Virus record (IMG/VR): IMGVR_UViG_3300029987_000009
Span: 1 to 50,567 of that record
Strand: one strand, 5' to 3'
DNA length: 50,567 nucleotides
Source: a virus
Below are positions 40,376-46,281 of this stretch, one piece after another (position 1 is the stretch's first letter; every line of letters starts with the position of its first letter). Below the pieces are notes generated by a model, which had not been told where the DNA came from, made no database searches, and saw nothing but the letters and a program-made list of their open reading frames with translations. The translations under genes were made by a program, and so were the position numbers.

Positions 40376-40816
40376 TTATGCTGTAAAATAAGAGCCAGAA
40401 ACTCTCACTCTAGTAGTACTTAAAAAATCAGTATTTGTCAAATAATTTAAAGCTCCTGTTCCTTGCCACTGCACTGCTACATTACTAGTTCCAGGAATTA
40501 TGTAAGCTATAAAATCACCAACAGTACTGGTATTATATAAATTAAGCATTACAGAAGAAGGAGCAGTTACTATACTACTTTCTACCCATGGTATATTAGT
40601 TTGTATTGTACAATTTCCAGTAGAAGAACCTGAGGCACTTAATATAATTTCAACAAAATAAGTTACTAATGTTCCTCGTTTTACATACTGGCAGTATTGG
40701 GAGGTATAGGTCATACCTGTGTTTGTGCCACCAAATAGTAATTGAGGTGTACTTACTCCATTAAATCCAGCATCATTAGTGCCCCACAGGGAGGATGGAA
40801 TTCCATCGCCAGCCAT
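40376..40816 (-). CDS. Small tail/fibre structural protein (146 aa)
   Basis: ATG 40816 follows aaaggattaatt. The protein is beta-rich with Thr, Ser, Gly and Asn (S-L-W-G-T-N-D-A-G-F-N-G-V-S-T-P-Q-L-L-F-G-G; Q-Y-V-K-R-G-T-L-V-T-Y-F-V-E-I). Similar sheets occur in fibre tip and head-fibre proteins. It lies just upstream of the main fibre gene, so a second fibre component is likely. Confidence 0.65.
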   Translation of the reverse strand: MAGDGIPSSLWGTNDAGFNGVSTPQLLFGGTNTGMTYTSQYCQYVKRGTLVTYFVEIILSASGSSTGNCTIQTNIPWVESSIVTAPSSVMLNLYNTSTVGDFIAYIIPGTSNVAVQWQGTGALNYLTNTDFLSTTRVRVSGSYFTA

Positions 40817-40818
40817 AA

Positions 40819-41292
40819 TTAATCCTTTTTAGTGCAGACTTCTGTTGTATACTCCTGCAAACTTTCAAGTCTGGCACCATCATCTATAGCATCCTTGATT
40901 AATTGATCAAGTTCTTCTGCCGTAAGAATTGTAGCGTTTTGCTCGGCTGCAGGAGTACTGCTTCCGGAGGTGGGTTCACTTGTTCCACTACTGGGCACAT
41001 TGATGAGCTTTGTAATGTACTGCACCCGATGAGACTTGAGCTGAGTAAGCAGATCATTAATACGTACTTCATACTTCTGTCCAATCTGTGCATTTTCCTG
41101 CACCTTATCTTCATAACTCTGTTTACTTGCTTCTAGTGCAGCTGTATACCTTTTCTGCTGATCAAGTACCAAAGTATCATACGTTTTAGTATCTTTCCAA
41201 CCACGAATAGTCCAACCACCACTAAAAGCACCAGTAATTGCAATTCCAATTGCTACAATAGCAATGTACAACTTATACTGTGCAAACATCAT
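40819..41292 (-). CDS. Inner-membrane spanin (Rz-like, 157 aa)
   Basis: ATG 41292 overlaps the endolysin stop. One N-terminal signal-anchor (Y-I-A-I-V-A-I-G-I-A-I-T-G-A-F, about 9-23) is followed by a periplasmic coiled coil (Y-T-A-A-L-E-A-S-K-Q-S-Y-E-D-K-V-Q-E-N) and a Ser/Pro/Thr linker. This is the Rz layout. It joins the inner membrane to the lipoprotein partner encoded inside it (40899-41072) and fuses inner and outer membranes at the end of lysis. Confidence 0.85.
   Translation of the reverse strand: MMFAQYKLYIAIVAIGIAITGAFSGGWTIRGWKDTKTYDTLVLDQQKRYTAALEASKQSYEDKVQENAQIGQKYEVRINDLLTQLKSHRVQYITKLINVPSSGTSEPTSGSSTPAAEQNATILTAEELDQLIKDAIDDGARLESLQEYTTEVCTKKD
40899..41072 (-). CDS. Nested outer-membrane spanin lipoprotein (Rz1-like, 57 aa)
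   Basis: This ORF lies wholly inside the Rz-like gene in another frame. From ATG 41072 it starts M-K-Y-V-L-M-I-C-L-L-S-S-S-L-I-G-C-S, a lipoprotein signal with lipobox L-I-G-C. The mature part of about 40 residues is short and Pro-containing (V-N-P-P-P-E-A-V), as in Rz1. Lambda has the same embedded arrangement. The ORF could begin further upstream (41114), but the signal peptide fixes 41072. Confidence 0.88.
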   Translation of the reverse strand: MKYVLMICLLSSSLIGCSTLQSSSMCPVVEQVNPPPEAVLLQPSKTLQFLRQKNLIN

Positions 41293-41891
41293 AGAATCTC
41301 CATTGATGCTGTGTAATATACTTTGTGTTCTGCAAGACCAACCATAGACGGCTGAAACTTCTTGTAAACCGCATCAAAACCACCAGAGTCACATGCAGTT
41401 GCACAACCTTTTACAGTCCAGAACCAAGTAGAACTATCACAACCACCTTTAGGAGTAGTAACATAATCTGGATTAGTTGATTCTGGAAGTCCCACATACT
41501 TAAAGAAGTTTAGGTATGTACCTTTAAAAGTTAATTGACAAGGTCCCTTGCCACGATAATTCCAACCATCACTAGGACCATTACCATATAAACCAGAGTA
41601 GACGAAATTCGCCAGCTTTTCTGGCTGATTTACATATTGTTTTGCTTCGTCTACAGACTTAAAGTGACTGCGAAATACAGCATAAATACGACCTGCATCA
41701 CTATAATTCATGTTCTCAGTGAGGTGTGTAAAACACATAGACTCGCCAAGAACCACTGCAAGCAGAGATGCTACATGTTCCTTCTTGGTGATCTTGAACT
41801 TGTCAAGTGCCTCGTTAAAACAAGTAACAAACTCAGGATCAAAGTAAGGACGTTTACCATAAATGGTATAAATTTGTTCAATGGTAATCAT
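41289..41891 (-). CDS. Endolysin, glycoside hydrolase family 19 (200 aa)
   Basis: The protein shows the GH19 chitinase/muramidase-like fold: L-G-E50-S-M-C-F-T-H-L-T-E59-N-M-N-Y-S with the two catalytic Glu, then F-V-Y...G-W-N-Y-R-G-K-G-P-C-Q-L-T (about 107-121), a family signature. There is no signal peptide or membrane segment, so it needs the holin to reach the cell wall. It cuts peptidoglycan glycan strands. ATGA overlaps on both sides tie it to holin and spanin genes. Confidence 0.92.
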   Translation of the reverse strand: MITIEQIYTIYGKRPYFDPEFVTCFNEALDKFKITKKEHVASLLAVVLGESMCFTHLTENMNYSDAGRIYAVFRSHFKSVDEAKQYVNQPEKLANFVYSGLYGNGPSDGWNYRGKGPCQLTFKGTYLNFFKYVGLPESTNPDYVTTPKGGCDSSTWFWTVKGCATACDSGGFDAVYKKFQPSMVGLAEHKVYYTASMEIL

Positions 41892-42343
41892 TGTGAAAGC
41901 CTGTGAAATGTTCTATCTGTAAACCAATAGGATACCATAGAAGCGATCAAAGTGCGATCAAACTCAGTAGCAATGTCAGTTACAGATAGATTATGTGCAA
42001 TAGCAGAATACAAAAGGAATCCTTTGTATGTAGTGTATAGTACCAAGCAATACCAGTAGGTCAGTGCTGGACGTACAGCAGAATTAACAAAATCAAGATA
42101 ACTGTTTCCTGTGGAAGCATTGTCAGGAGCAGGAGGACTAGCATCAGTTTCAGTAGGCACCGGGATCGGCCTTGCTGCCAAAGCTTCGCTAAGTTTTGCA
42201 TCTGTTTGAGCCCTTGATAATTCTGTTTGGGCATGGAGACGTTCCATGTCCTGTTCATGTGTTTGTTTCTTGTTAAGATAATCTGAAGCCCATACAAATA
42301 AACGAGTTGCTGCACCACCAATAAGGCCACAGACTTCAATCAT
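41888..42343 (-). CDS. Holin-like membrane protein (GTA-type 3TM-like, 151 aa)
   Basis: A cytoplasmic coiled segment (about 25-55) is followed by a Pro-rich linker and a C-terminal hydrophobic part: V-R-P-A-L-T-Y-W-Y-C-L-V-L-Y-T-T-Y and S-M-V-S-Y-W-F-T-D-R. R-P-x-x-x-W and [YW]-F-x-D/G-R are marks of the gene-transfer-agent-type 3-TM holins. It directly precedes the endolysin with overlap, so it should form the lysis pore. Confidence is tempered because the first membrane span is weak. Confidence 0.75.
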   Translation of the reverse strand: MIEVCGLIGGAATRLFVWASDYLNKKQTHEQDMERLHAQTELSRAQTDAKLSEALAARPIPVPTETDASPPAPDNASTGNSYLDFVNSAVRPALTYWYCLVLYTTYKGFLLYSAIAHNLSVTDIATEFDRTLIASMVSYWFTDRTFHRLSQ

Positions 42344-42939
42344 TCTTTATACTCCGTTGGGCTATTTTCAGTTACATCAATGATGTTTTCTTCTTGTTCC
42401 TTGTACCGTAGGTTCTCAGTAGCCACATGTGTAAATGCAGCCATAAGTTCCTTAAGTGCATCGCCAGATTTCTTTTCTTCCTGAGCACCAAGCTGTCGAA
42501 TACGATCTGCTAGGATCTCTTCCTTATCGATAAGGTCAGAAGCAATTCGGTGTGCATCACGGGCATTAACAGGAACACGAACAAATTTACCAGTCTTCTG
42601 GTCGTACTGAACATTACCATTATCCAAACGATCATCAATAACCTGTAGTGCCTTTTCCTTGATCTTCTTCAGTACTTTGTTGTTTTCAACCTTATCCTGA
42701 ATCTGAAGATCATTGATTAGCTCTCCCCACCAAGGTGCTTTACGCCATTTATAGAGGGTAACAGTTGAGATGTTGAGTTGCTTAGATACGAAGTTCCAGT
42801 TCCCCGTTGCGAGGTAGAGAGAGGCAGCTTCCATCTTTTCCTTCATGGTGTAACGTCCACCCTCTTCAACAGATTTGCGGACATACATCATTTTGCCTTT
42901 GTATTCAGCAGGCTTACCGGGGAATTGATTTAGTGCCAT
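42340..42939 (-). CDS. Terminase small subunit (199 aa)
   Basis: I chose ATG 42939 (M-A-L-N-Q-F-P-G-K-P) with gaaaggaccaaag upstream; the frame is open to 42966. Residues about 45-75 form a helix-turn-helix (Y-L-A-T-G-N-W-N-F-V-S-K-Q-L-N-I-S-T-V-T-L-Y-K-W-R), typical of DNA-recognition small terminases. A long charged coiled coil and an acidic C-terminus follow. It would recognise the packaging site. It is first in the leftward block, just behind a strong promoter. Confidence 0.8.
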   Translation of the reverse strand: MALNQFPGKPAEYKGKMMYVRKSVEEGGRYTMKEKMEAASLYLATGNWNFVSKQLNISTVTLYKWRKAPWWGELINDLQIQDKVENNKVLKKIKEKALQVIDDRLDNGNVQYDQKTGKFVRVPVNARDAHRIASDLIDKEEILADRIRQLGAQEEKKSGDALKELMAAFTHVATENLRYKEQEENIIDVTENSPTEYKE

Positions 42940-42979
42940 CTTTGGTCCTTTCGTAGACAAGTTCACATCCTATAATTCC

Positions 42980-43008
42980 ATTATATCACACTTAAAAGAA
43001 AAAAGCAA
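42980..43008 (-). promoter_or_regulatory. Leftward late promoter TTGCTT-N17-TATAAT
   Basis: On the minus strand TTGCTT (43003-43008) and a perfect TATAAT (42980-42985) are 17 bases apart, preceded by an extended TGTGA element. Transcription would begin near 42972, 30 bases before the terminase small subunit gene. It is the best-placed promoter for the entire structural and lysis block. Confidence 0.82.
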
Positions 43009-43184
43009 GCTTTTCATATGATTTATTTAATTTTCTTCTTTTATAACACAAAAAAGAAATAAGTAGATAGGAATGAAAGTAGTAATGCCTCTATAAGCCC
43101 TTAAAACGACTTTTGAGAGGTTTTAATAGTGGGAAGGATAAAGTACCCCAGAAAAGGATTAAAATTGATCCTAGAGCGTTTTAA

Positions 43185-43586
43185 GCCCTTTAGCTAGGGC
43201 AATATGTGGTCGCCTTCGTCTCCATTGACCACGGATCATTGCACTTCTAGTACAATGGTAGGTAGCCCAACTCTCTACAAAGAGGTTGGTGCTACTTTAT
43301 CAAATACGTAGATATATATATATATATATATATGCGCAGTTCGGAACAATAGTGACGAACGTAGCTATTCGTCGCTCTGTTCCTCAAGCTCCATAGGAGC
43401 AATAATGCTTTTGAACTACAACATAGTCTACCCTTCTCTACAAGAAGGTAGACTTTTATCTCTTTATCGCTTTTCGTCGTTACACTCCTCAAGCTCTTTC
43501 TTTTTCTTTGTTCTTTATATATTTCTTTTTTCTTTTTCTTTTATATATATTATTAGCTATAAGTACTTTTAGTAGTACTTATAGCT
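43185..43586. repeat. Array of consecutive hairpins in the intergenic region
   Basis: Stems read directly: GCCCT/AGGGC (43185-43200), GTGGTC/GACCAC (43206-43232), a 14-bp bulged stem at 43262-43295, GGAACA...GACGAA/TTCGTC...TGTTCC (43343-43383), GCTCC/GGAGC (43388-43400), AGTCTACC/GGTAGACT (43425-43454, followed by T4) and a perfect 13-bp stem AGCTATAAGTACT with its complement (43555-43586). The density in 400 bases is well above chance. Confidence 0.8.
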
Positions 43587-43725
43587 TTTATATATAAATA
43601 TATATTTATATGTATTTATATAAATAATAATTATTTATTATACCACAGATTTTCTATTTGTCAATACCCCATGTGTACTATTTTTATCTTCTATGCGCAG
43701 GTCGAGTGCTAACGAAGACCGTAGC
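43331..43725. repeat. Duplicated 34-base module TATGCGCAG...CGTAGC
   Basis: Copy 1 at 43331-43365 and copy 2 at 43692-43725 both run TATGCGCAG-[T/G]-TCG...ACGAA...CGTAGC. A second pair, TTCGTCG...CTCAAGCTC, occurs at 43368-43392 and 43473-43497. The copies have diverged internally but keep ends and length. They may be protein-binding sites or relics of a duplicated RNA element. Confidence 0.7.
43637..43664 (-). promoter_or_regulatory. Leftward promoter TTGACA-N16-TATAAT
   Basis: On the minus strand a perfect TTGACA (43659-43664) and a perfect TATAAT (43637-43642) lie 16 bases apart. Its transcript would cross the AT-rich hairpin at 43555-43586 and the hairpin array before reaching the terminase gene. 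It may make a structured leader or a separate small RNA. Confidence 0.82.
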
Positions 43726-43894
43726 AAAAATAACATATTTATTCCCCCATGTCAAGATACGTTCTTCTAACTTATATCAGATCCCCCTTGTTTGTTCGTT
43801 CTTTGAACTCAAATCTAGTAATCCCCCTAGATTCTAAAAATAGGCTAGAAAATTAGAGTGACCCTTATGCATTTATTCCTTCGGTCGATCTTTT

Positions 43895-43922
43895 CCCCCC
43901 ACCCCCTTCCCCATAGCCCCCC
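43895..43922 (-). other. G-quadruplex motif (G6-N4-G4-N2-G5-N1-G6 on the minus strand)
   Basis: The plus strand reads C6-A-C5-TT-C4-ATAG-C6. The minus strand therefore has four runs of at least four G with loops of 4, 2 and 1 bases, a very favourable quadruplex; the plus strand could form an i-motif. It is the only such run in this AT-leaning genome and lies in the control region. Confidence 0.88.
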
Positions 43923-43956
43923 ATATATAAGCATTCTAGTCTGCTAGTATATCAGT

Positions 43957-43985
43957 TCAATATCACAGAGTCATCGCTTTGTCAA
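43957..43985 (-). promoter_or_regulatory. Leftward promoter candidate TTGACA-N17-TATTGA
   Basis: On the minus strand TTGACA (43980-43985) and TATTGA (43957-43962) are 17 bases apart. Another TTGACA on the same strand at 44007-44012 lacks a good -10. The start would fall about 30 bases before the G-quadruplex motif, so the quadruplex would lie in the early transcript. Confidence 0.6.
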
Positions 43986-44217
43986 GAGAAATATATTTTA
44001 TTTGTGTGTCAACCTATAAGATGTATGTGCGTTACACCTTATAAATATGGGGTTGTATGTATCCTATACTGTACCGAACGGTTTAGTTAATCCTCAGCTA
44101 TCCCCCTAATCCTATTATAGATTTATCTATCCCCATTTATTTTTACACTATTGATCAATCTATATTGGTGTGTGCTACTATGCACATATTGGTTAAACAA
44201 CAGCAGGAACAGACATC

Positions 44218-44322
44218 ATGGAAAACTTCTTCGACACCTTGGATAGTGTACTCTTCATTACCTTTGGCATTGTTATGGGTGGCCTTCCTATCCTTGTGGC
44301 TATCCTGCACTCCATTAACTAA
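44218..44322 (+). CDS. Single-pass membrane micropeptide (34 aa)
   Basis: Read directly from ATG 44218 behind caggaacagacatc to TAA 44320-44322. The chain M-E-N-F-F-D-T-L-D-S then forms one membrane helix (V-L-F-I-T-F-G-I-V-M-G-G-L-P-I-L-V-A-I-L). It is the first rightward gene after the control region. Early phage membrane micropeptides often block superinfection or perturb the host membrane. No direct evidence here. Confidence 0.6.
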   Translation: MENFFDTLDSVLFITFGIVMGGLPILVAILHSIN

Positions 44323-44340
44323 CTCACGAGGATCAACATT

Positions 44341-44562
44341 ATGTATAAGAACAAATCCGGTGGTTTTGATGTAATGTCTGATGAATTTAAGTCAAGCGCC
44401 AATGTAAATGAAGAGGGTACTATTGACTTCGTGAAGCCCGCTGGCTGCGTCTCCGCTGACTATTCGCAGATCGAGCTGTGCATCATGGCGGATGTCACGA
44501 GCGAGCAGCTACAGTTCGGAGCGAAGGAATGGGGAACAGATATTAATGGCAGTAAGTTCTAA
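44341..44562 (+). CDS. Small protein carrying a DNA polymerase I motif A peptide (73 aa)
   Basis: ATG 44341 follows gaggatcaacatt. Residues about 37-49 read V-S-A-D-Y-S-Q-I-E-L-C-I-M-A, matching the Pol I palm motif A (V-S-A-D-Y-S-Q-I-E-L-R-I-M-A) at all but one position; the preceding F-V-x-P also fits. No other polymerase motif is present, so it cannot be a polymerase. The DNA of this part (about 44434-44533) is near 60% GC by my count, well above its surroundings, which suggests acquisition from a GC-rich polA gene. The phage's own polymerase has a different motif A. Role unknown. Confidence 0.7.
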   Translation: MYKNKSGGFDVMSDEFKSSANVNEEGTIDFVKPAGCVSADYSQIELCIMADVTSEQLQFGAKEWGTDINGSKF

Positions 44563-44573
44563 AGGATAAAATC

Positions 44574-44684
44574 ATGGCTAAGCGTAAAGTTAATGTTCCT
44601 GCTCTTCCCAAAGGCATCACGATTTATCGTGATACTGAATGGCAGGAATGGGTACGCGAGCATGCCGCTGGTGTAGTTGATTGA
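44574..44684 (+). CDS. Very small basic protein (36 aa)
   Basis: Read directly from ATG 44574 behind aaaggataaaatc to TGA 44682-44684. It starts M-A-K-R-K-V-N-V-P-A-L-P-K-G and has a Trp-containing middle (Y-R-D-T-E-W-Q-E-W-V-R-E-H). The spacing and ribosome site suit an operon with the two upstream micro-ORFs. Function unknown. Confidence 0.55.
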   Translation: MAKRKVNVPALPKGITIYRDTEWQEWVREHAAGVVD

Positions 44685-44712
44685 TTCGTGTCTTGATAGT
44701 TCATTTTTATAG

Positions 44713-44751
44713 CCCTGTCTGTTTGTGATAGTTAAATGTAAATAGACAGGG
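44713..44751 (+). terminator. Hairpin after the micro-ORF operon
   Basis: CCCTGTCT (44713-44720) pairs perfectly with AGACAGGG (44744-44751), with a 23-base loop. The following sequence (ttaagtaaa) has no long T-run, so it is a weak terminator or an RNA-processing structure. It ends the three-gene micro-operon. Confidence 0.5.
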
Positions 44752-44924
44752 TTAAGTAAAGTGTTCTACACTGAGTACATAGTAAAGCATACAGAAAGAC
44801 ACAGCAGTAGCCCTAAAAGCTTCTGTATTGAGTTTTCCAGTGTGCTAAGCTATAGTGTATCCAAAACAAACAGAAAATCGTTTGTAGGCTGTTTTAAGCG
44901 GTTTGGTAAAGTTTGAAATAAAGC

Positions 44925-44953
44925 TTGCCTAAATCGAAAAGACTAGCTACAAT
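44925..44953 (+). promoter_or_regulatory. Rightward promoter TTGCCT-N17-TACAAT
   Basis: TTGCCT (44925-44930) and TACAAT (44948-44953) are 17 bases apart, a good sigma70 arrangement. Transcription would start near 44960. The first coding start downstream is at about 45527, so the transcript has a leader of more than 500 bases. Confidence 0.75.
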
Positions 44954-44959
44954 ACACAT

Positions 44960-45526
44960 AACAACACCGATTCAGAACTTGAAGTGTTTGCAGCCTGGCG
45001 AATGGCGATACACCGAAAGGGAGCGAGGTGGATTAAAAATCTGAGGCAGGCATTTTGTACAGTTTCCTTTGTTGCGGAAACATGCGCTAACGCAAGATAC
45101 CTATCTAAATGATCCTTATATAGCATGTGTCACCATGTTGGTACATGTTCCCTATATGTGCGGTTCAATAACTGATCAGATAGAAGATGGGGCTTAATAG
45201 ATAGTCATGTGAAAGCTTAAGGTGTGGAAAAGTGTGTCAGCGAAATGAACAGCTATAGGCTGGGAGAGTAGCGAAACATTTACAACTAAATAACTGTACT
45301 AGGATGATACCTGTCCTGTTCTTTAACAATTCGCAGATGTTCCCAGTATTTCCAGTAAGATGGGAACATTTGTGATTCATAATTGTTAAATGAAATATGC
45401 CGTATAAGCGGCTGAATTGGTCTCTTTTGAAATCTTGTGTGTTACATGGAACCGCCACAAGATGAATATAGAGAACAACATAAAACACATTAGTTGTTAC
45501 GTAGTAACTTGAGCGTAGCGAATAGT
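44960..45526 (+). ncRNA. Candidate structured leader or non-coding RNA
   Basis: About 570 bases without a credible gene follow a good promoter. Structures include a GCCTG/CAGGC closing stem (44993-45051) enclosing CACC/GGTG and GATT/AATC hairpins, a GTTTCC/GGAAAC hairpin near 45062-45080, and the boxA-like double hairpin at 45317-45390. Long structured early leaders in phages can control termination or act as small RNAs. I see no match to a known RNA family or tRNA. The minus-strand 83-aa frame at 45237-45488 is a chance opening. Confidence 0.5.
45317..45390 (+). promoter_or_regulatory. boxA-like element within a nested double hairpin
   Basis: TGTTCTTTAACAATT at 45317-45331 differs by one base from the E. 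coli rRNA boxA (TGCTCTTTAACAATT), the NusB/NusE binding site for antitermination. Its TTTAACAATT pairs with AATTGTTAAA (45381-45390). Inside, ATGTTCCCA (45337-45345) pairs with TGGGAACAT (45361-45369). The paired state would hide boxA, suggesting a switch. Confidence 0.6.
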
Positions 45527-45697
45527 ATGTTTTATCTTGTTTATAACCAAGGATTCAATGTGTATTACGTTGAATGTATTAAACGCAAGCGTAGTAAAAT
45601 ACATCCTATGCCTTGTGCTAGGGATGCAATGCAGGCCATGCTAATTGCCGAGGCCTGTGGTATCGGTAAGCCCATAAGGGCTTTTTATGTAGACTAA
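45527..45697 (+). CDS. Small protein at the end of the leader (56 aa)
   Basis: I chose ATG 45527; an upstream TTG at 45494 would add 11 residues. The protein reads M-F-Y-L-V-Y-N-Q-G-F-N-V-Y-Y-V-E-C and later D-A-M-Q-A-M-L-I-A-E-A-C-G-I-G-K, a beta-alpha look. The ribosome site is weak. The last codons overlap a terminator-like hairpin (45668-45686). Function unknown. Confidence 0.6.
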   Translation: MFYLVYNQGFNVYYVECIKRKRSKIHPMPCARDAMQAMLIAEACGIGKPIRAFYVD

Positions 45698-45737
45698 CAA
45701 TTTTGTTAGGTCTATTTTCATTTGAAGGCGAAAGCCT
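45668..45737 (+). promoter_or_regulatory. Attenuator-like series of three hairpins
   Basis: First AAGCCC-ATAA-GGGCTT followed by TTT (45668-45686), a compact intrinsic terminator. Second, AGACTAACAA with TTGTTAGGTCT (45691-45713). Third, AGGC-GAAA-GCCT, a GNRA-loop hairpin (45726-45737) that ends five bases before the GTG start at 45742 and would cover its ribosome site. The order suggests control of read-through and translation of the next gene. Confidence 0.6.
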
Positions 45738-45741
45738 GAAG

Positions 45742-46218
45742 GTGGAGATTCACGAACTGCTTATGTTTTGCGGTTCTCAGGTACTGCACCATCGTAATAC
45801 CACCCCTGTTTGTGAATTGCTGGCAAAACTGCCGGGAACCATTAACAGCAAGGGTATTGCACAGTGGCTTGTTGAGTTCTTCCCTGTGTCCGTTGCAAAG
45901 GGTGTTGTAAAGGTGTTTGGTGAAAAGCATGAAAGTTGGATTGAATTCACATCCAATATTGATGTGAGTCTCGCCAATGCAGATGCCACCCCGTTTTATG
46001 AGTTCCATACTGCCTCTGACGTGTCTGCCAAGCCCACAAACTTCAAGGTGGAGCTGGACAAGTTGCTTGCCAAGGCAATGCTGGATTCCAGTGCAGAGGG
46101 TGCATCTGACTTGGTTACTTTGTATAAGGCATTGCCAAAAGATCGGCAAGACGCTATCGAAAAGCGCGTATCTACCTTGAAAAAGGCAAAGGAAACAAAG
46201 GAAAGTAAGGTAGTTTAG
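45742..46218 (+). CDS. Conserved hypothetical phage protein (158 aa)
   Basis: The start is uncertain. GTG 45742 (V-E-I-H-E-L-L-M-F-C) lies after a GNRA hairpin and gaaagcctgaag. The frame is open to TTG 45703, where no ribosome site is seen. The protein has S-Q-V-L-H-H-R-N-T-T-P-V-C-E-L-L-A-K-L-P-G-T-I-N-S-K-G, a helical middle, and a Lys/Glu-rich tail. It resembles a conserved early phage protein of unknown function. The start next to a hairpin suggests translational control. Confidence 0.65.
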   Translation: MEIHELLMFCGSQVLHHRNTTPVCELLAKLPGTINSKGIAQWLVEFFPVSVAKGVVKVFGEKHESWIEFTSNIDVSLANADATPFYEFHTASDVSAKPTNFKVELDKLLAKAMLDSSAEGASDLVTLYKALPKDRQDAIEKRVSTLKKAKETKESKVV

Positions 46219-46228
46219 TTAATACTGA

Positions 46229-46252
46229 TATCCTCTTGGAAACAGGAGGATA
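46229..46252 (+). other. GAAA-tetraloop hairpin after the 158-aa gene
   Basis: TATCCTCTTG and CAGGAGGATA pair in 9 of 10 positions around a GAAA tetraloop (46239-46242). There is no T-run, so it is more likely an RNA-stability or processing element than a terminator. It lies 30 bases before the next gene. Confidence 0.55.
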
Positions 46253-46281
46253 GATTGTATTCACTAACAGGAGTAAATAGG

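Larger units (their letters stand above)
42967..44217. other. Divergent intergenic control region (about 1.25 kb, non-coding)
   Basis: No convincing gene is present. The region separates the leftward late block from the rightward arm. It holds three leftward promoters, at least seven consecutive hairpins (43185-43586), a (TA)n tract at about 43311-43332, duplicated modules, a G-quadruplex motif and a series of C5 tracts. Its size and density of structure suggest a combined control region, possibly with a replication origin or structured RNA. The 66-aa minus frame at 43292-43492 is low-complexity and unsupported. Confidence 0.8.

Noticed and set aside
43201-43300. tRNA-like region with three successive stems
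   Set aside because: Stem spacing, the lack of an acceptor stem and the lack of a TTCRA loop do not fit a tRNA; treated as hairpin array.
43311-43332. (TA)n tract as CRISPR or tandem repeat element
   Set aside because: It is a simple dinucleotide run with no spacers; no CRISPR array is present anywhere in the window.
43292-43492. 66-aa minus-strand ORF in the control region
   Set aside because: It is read through a (TA)n tract (Y-I-Y-I-Y-I) and hairpin arms, has no ribosome site, and has no family resemblance.
44007-44012. Additional leftward TTGACA
   Set aside because: No acceptable -10 lies 15-19 bases away; the neighbouring TTGACA at 43980 is better placed.
45237-45488. 83-aa minus-strand ORF in the leader region
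   Set aside because: It runs opposite to the promoter and structured leader, lacks a ribosome site and any recognisable motif; likely a chance opening.
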